From Stutzerimonas stutzeri (GTDB lineage Bacteria > Pseudomonadota > Gammaproteobacteria > Pseudomonadales > Pseudomonadaceae): 64,000 nt of DNA. Location of the stretch: positions 1-64,000 of the forward strand of contig CP077644.1 of NCBI GenBank assembly GCA_019056435.1. The letters run 5' to 3'. Each line of letters opens with the position of its first letter. The first letter of the stretch is position 1. The position numbers and the translations under genes are program-made. Shown one piece after another: positions 61,027 through 64,000 of the stretch. The notes below the pieces were generated by a model. It was not told the DNA's origin, did not search any database, and saw only the letters and a list, made by a program, of their open reading frames with translations.

Positions 61027-61154
61027 CTTTAATCTCCTCACAAGTTATTAACTTATTTCCATTATAGTTATTTATGAAAACGTTGTCAATTCAAGTTGAT
61101 GAATTTTTCTAACTCTTTAAAAAGGTAAATTTTTCTGCTACTTCAAGTTCAACC

Positions 61155-61692
61155 TCACTCCCATAGTTCGGTGTTAGAAGTCGTAACTGCATGTGCTCTG
61201 GATTCAATGGCTTTTTCGACATCTTCTTTTATCCGAAATAATCCGCCCGCAATGACCGGGATATCTGTTACATTTCGAATTTCTTTAATAATGTCCGGAA
61301 TTATACCAGGCACAACTTCTATGTAATCCGGTTTAATTTTTTGACAAATTTTCAAATCACGGTCCAACGCATGGCTGTCGAGAGCAAAAAAGACGCTGTA
61401 TGCCGATAATATTGCGTTCCTTGGCAAAAGCAATGACATTCGCTCTTGTGGAAATAACACCATCTACTTTGACATTGTTTACTAGATACTCGAGTCCATA
61501 CTCATCCACTTTTAATCCTCGAATCAAATCCACGTGCATGAAAACTTCTTTGCCATGCTGCTTAGTGTATTTCACTATGTTTTCCACCTGTGATAGCAGT
61601 GTCTCGAGAAAGATGATTTTTTGATAATCTGTTTTCAGCACTTTCTCAAAATCCTTCATATTTCGAATGGCAGGAACGACTCTGATGCTCAA
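61155..61692 (-). CDS. glpP: Glycerol operon antiterminator GlpP (frameshifted)
   Basis: VVPAIRNMKDFEKVLKTDYQ, IIFLETLLSQVENIVKYTKQ, VFMHVDLIRGLKVDEYGLEY, DGVISTRANVIAFAKERNII, then after a frame change near 61380 FALDSHALDRDLKI, KPDYIEVVPGIIPDIIKEI, IPVIAGGLFRIKEDVEKAIE and AVTTSNTELWE. This is the whole GlpP fold, which binds leader RNA in the presence of glycerol-3-phosphate and lets transcription pass terminators. About 180 residues. Confidence 0.88.
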
Positions 61693-61820
61693 ATATTTCT
61701 TCCGCTCTGCTTTCTAACATCTTCTCTTATTTCCATAAAACTTGTAATAAAATTACAAGAAACAATAAAGAATATAAATTTTATACTTGTTTCCTGTTAC
61801 AATTGAAATACTTATTACCA

Positions 61821-62105
61821 ATCGAGCAGGAGGGATTAATTAACTCCCGACCTCTCACACCACCGAACATACCGTTCAGTATACGGCAGTTCAATTAAGA
61901 TAAATAACGCAAAGTTTTACAACGTGCCTACCAGACTTTTGAACCCTTGGGAACTTCAGTAGAAGCTTGCGAGGACTTTATGCAATACAGGAAGTTTCGA
62001 AATCCGCCAGTAACTCTTTAGTGAGTTGCTCCATTCGTAAGCCTTTCCTTTCGGAACCCCCAATCTGGTGAGCTTCCTCACTGTCCATCACGACACCGTT
62101 AATCA
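61821..62105 (-). mobile_element. Group II intron 3-prime remnant
   Basis: On the minus strand GAACTGCCGTATACTGAACG, then GGTATGTTCGGTGGTGTGAG, looks like domain V, and GGGAGTTAATTAATCCCTCC followed by CTCGAT looks like domain VI and the intron 3-prime end (61821). Upstream to about 62105 the sequence is structured and non-coding, as in intron domains near the RT gene, but no reverse transcriptase is present. Upstream limit uncertain. Confidence 0.6.
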
Positions 62106-62587
62106 TGATGCCGGTTTTTAGGTATTTATGTGTGTTAATAATAAAGCCGTTTAAAAAAGAAATCAGGAAGCCATCTATATCAAAACCGTGTTTTATAAAA
62201 CTGAAAATAAAGTTGTTTATCTTCTGATGTTTATCCAAATATCGATGATATTAAAAATTAGTAAAGTTGCTTAAAAAGAACTGATACTTTATAAAAAGTA
62301 CCTGCTCTTACTCTAGAACTTCCGATAAACTCATGATATGTAAACCTAGATATTTTTATGGTTCAAGCATTAAAGCCTTCTAGAACAACGTTTTGAATGT
62401 ATCTTTTTATCTAACGATAACTAATTCGATATGTTTTTCTGGTCAAATCAATAGAATCAAAGAACTAAATGTAACTTACTTGATAATAAGTTACATTCAA
62501 AATCCTCTTTCTTTGAAAAAGTAAAACTTTTTCAGAAAATGAAAGATACAATAATTATATGTCTATCTCAAGTAAAGGATAGTGATT
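62106..62587. other. AT-rich intergenic region
   Basis: No supported gene. A perfect 11-bp hairpin (AATGTAACTTA/TAAGTTACATT, 62468-62497) could be a terminator. AAAGGATAG ahead of 62588 is the ribosome site of the DUF5071 fragment. Confidence 0.4.
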
Positions 62588-62712
62588 ATGAAAGATTTGA
62601 AAAACCTACTCCCAAGTAATAAATTTGATGTGGAACAGGCAAAAAAATTGAAAGACTTAGATAGGAGTCAGGTACTACTCTTGTTACCGGATCTCATTGG
62701 TTATACCCAAGG
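62588..62712 (+). pseudogene. DUF5071 protein, 5-prime fragment disrupted by IS30 copy C
   Basis: MKDLKNLLPSNKFDVEQAKK, then LKDLDRSQVLLLLPDLIGYTQ, matches the start of DUF5071 proteins (LLP-x-NKFD signature). The IS30 element begins at 62713. The expected remainder (a HEAT-like C-terminal half) is not found after the IS, so part of the gene was lost. Confidence 0.65.
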
Positions 62713-63767
62713 ATGAATTATAAAATTAATGCAACACCTGAACGTGAACGCAAAAAAGCCCATAGCGACGGCCTCGTGTAGAATGAAGTCACCACAACAC
62801 ACATTCAGACGGAGGAATCGCTATGAGCTACACCCATCTTACCACAGCCGAACGCGTGAAAATAGAGACCTACTTGGAGCTCGGGATATCCGTACGGTCC
62901 ATCGCGAGACGGCTCGGGCGACAGCCCTCGACCGTCTCGCGGGAAATCAGACGGAACCCCGGCTACACGGCCGAACGCGCACAGGAACGCTACGCCAAGG
63001 CGAAGAGCAACTGCGGCGCCAAGACGAAGCTCGACGACACGATGCGCCAGACGATCATCGAGAAACTGAGGGCGACCTGGTCCCCGGAACAGATCGTGGG
63101 TCGTCTCTTCGACGGCAGAATCGCCTTCTCGACCATCTATCGTTGGATCTACGCGGGGCTGATCGACGTGCCGGCGACCGCGCTCCGCCAGAAGGGCAAG
63201 CGCCAAAAGCCGGTGGAGACACGGGGGCGATTCAACGTCGGGCTGTCCATCGCCAAACGTCCGAGAGAGGTGCGCACACGCAAGACGTTCGGCCATTGGG
63301 AGCTTGACACCGTCGTGTCCGGACGCGGGAAGTCGAGGGCCTGCGTCGCGACGTTCATCGAACGAAAGAGCCGGTTCTACATCGCCCTGCCGATCACCGA
63401 CCGCGGCGCGGCCTCGATGGAGGAAGCGATCCATGCGGTACATGGCGCCTTCCCGGAAGGCACGTTCAGGACCGCGACGACGGACCGGGGCAAGGAGTTC
63501 AGCTGTCACGAGCGCGTCCGGGCGACCCTCGGCGTACCGATGTATTTCGCCGACCCCTACTCGTCCTGGCAACGTGGGAGCAACGAGAACGCCAACGGCC
63601 TTCTCCGCGAGTTCTTCCCAAAGGGTTCGGACTTCTCAAAGGTCGTTGAGGGCGAACTCGCGGACGCGCTCGCCAAGATCAACGGGCGGCCGAGGAAATG
63701 TCTCGGCTGGAAAACGGCACACGAGGTCTTCACCGAGGAAGTGTTGCGCTTAATTTGACAAACCGTC
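62713..63767 (+). mobile_element. IS30-family insertion sequence, copy C (intact)
   Basis: 1055 bp, ends ATGAATTATAAAATTAA and, at the other side, inverted GACGGTTTGTCAAATTAA. Opposite orientation to copies A and B and clearly diverged from them, so it is a separate arrival or a sister element rather than a recent copy. No clear target duplication. Confidence 0.88.
62823..63758 (+). CDS. IS30-family transposase, intact
   Basis: 311 residues without frameshift. HTH: SVRSIARRLGRQPSTVSREI. DDE core: FGHWELDTVVSGRGKSRACV, FRTATTDRGKEFSCHERVR and SSWQRGSNENANGLLREFF. MSYTHLTTAERVKIETYLEL is the family start. It is the only complete transposase in the window and might still mobilise copies A and B, whose ends are similar. 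Confidence 0.95.
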   Translation: MSYTHLTTAERVKIETYLELGISVRSIARRLGRQPSTVSREIRRNPGYTAERAQERYAKAKSNCGAKTKLDDTMRQTIIEKLRATWSPEQIVGRLFDGRIAFSTIYRWIYAGLIDVPATALRQKGKRQKPVETRGRFNVGLSIAKRPREVRTRKTFGHWELDTVVSGRGKSRACVATFIERKSRFYIALPITDRGAASMEEAIHAVHGAFPEGTFRTATTDRGKEFSCHERVRATLGVPMYFADPYSSWQRGSNENANGLLREFFPKGSDFSKVVEGELADALAKINGRPRKCLGWKTAHEVFTEEVLRLI

Positions 63768-64000
63768 ATCATTTATAAAAATAAACTTGAGTTACTCCAG
63801 GTAAATTATATATAAATCGTCCTGTAAAATCCAACTCTATCATTTCATTAACTTGTGATAATATGGGGTTATCACAAGTTAATGGAGTTAATTGTGATAT
63901 AGATTCATATTTGTGTTACATCTATTTTTTGGATATACAAACTTAATACATATGTATTTCATTAGATATTACGTATGTATTACATAGAAAACACGTTATT
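63768..64000. other. AT-rich right edge with an inverted repeat
   Basis: No ORF supported. A perfect 15-bp inverted repeat (ATTAACTTGTGATAA at 63847-63861 and its complement at 63869-63883, 7-nt centre) is the only structure seen; it lacks a T run and may be an operator. Confidence 0.5.

Overview
The window looks like part of a large conjugative plasmid of a low-to-moderate GC Bacillota host. Supporting features are strong AGGAGG ribosome sites with ATG/GTG/TTG starts, a lactose PTS with the tagatose-6-phosphate pathway, DeoR and XRE regulators, a YolD-like protein, a GlpP antiterminator, and a Gram-positive type IV secretion system with a lysozyme/M23 wall hydrolase. An Exiguobacterium-like or related Bacillales host fits the mix of AT-rich cargo and a GC-rich transfer block, but this is inference. 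Almost every longer gene carries one or more single-base frameshifts. Because two direct IS30 copies differ from each other mainly by single-base indels, many of these are probably sequencing or assembly indels, so broken frames below are described as single genes unless other evidence shows decay.

Layout. 0-2 kb: a frameshifted DUF4297/Cap4-like nuclease gene on the minus strand. 2-5.4 kb: the replication region, with a perfect 36-bp palindrome, a large replication-associated gene, an iteron array whose members sit on one helical face, and a second candidate initiator. 6-8 kb: an ISL3-family element inside a small gene. 8.3-11.6 kb: a four-gene partition operon, ParA / DUF3102-RHH protein / ParA / DUF3102-RHH-like protein, each junction an ATGA overlap, preceded by GTATAC-centred palindromes. 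11.55-12.5 kb: an Abi_2 (AbiF-type) HEPN gene with a short promoter-to-terminator ncRNA in front of it. 12.6-13.3 kb: three ATGA-coupled coiled-coil ORFs. 13.4-14.95 kb: a truncated second ISL3 copy joined to an IS3-family tail.

14.98-22.7 kb is a complete lactose module: lacF-lacE-lacG (uptake and 6-phospho-beta-galactosidase) divergent from lacR-lacA-lacB-lacC-lacD. Lactose enters as lactose-6-phosphate, is split, and galactose-6-phosphate goes through tagatose-6-phosphate and tagatose-1,6-bisphosphate to triose phosphates. A serine resolvase and a type I restriction-modification system (hsdR-hsdM-hsdS) follow to 28.7 kb. 28.9-39.2 kb is a patchwork of small genes, a RadC-domain gene, large palindromes, an HTH gene with a duplicated N-terminus, two direct IS30 copies bracketing an oxidoreductase and a HAD-like gene, a truncated MoxR ATPase and another ISL3-family element.

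39.4-41.2 kb holds a secreted ComEC-like metallo-beta-lactamase protein with its DUF3006 partner and a protein made of six 20-residue repeats. 41.3-57.9 kb is a conjugation locus on the minus strand: ArdC-like antirestriction protein, MobP-type relaxase and accessory proteins, a putative oriT, VirB8-like, lysozyme/M23, VirB4, TrsD-like, DUF5592 (VirB3-like), VirB6/TrbL-like, a lipoprotein, VirD4, a large single-pass membrane protein, a VirB2-like pilin and an XRE regulator. The last 6 kb carries a broken glycerol locus (glpP, a membrane alpha/beta hydrolase, a glpK 5-prime stub), IS3 and ISL3 scars, a group II intron tail and an intact IS30 element inserted in a DUF5071 gene.
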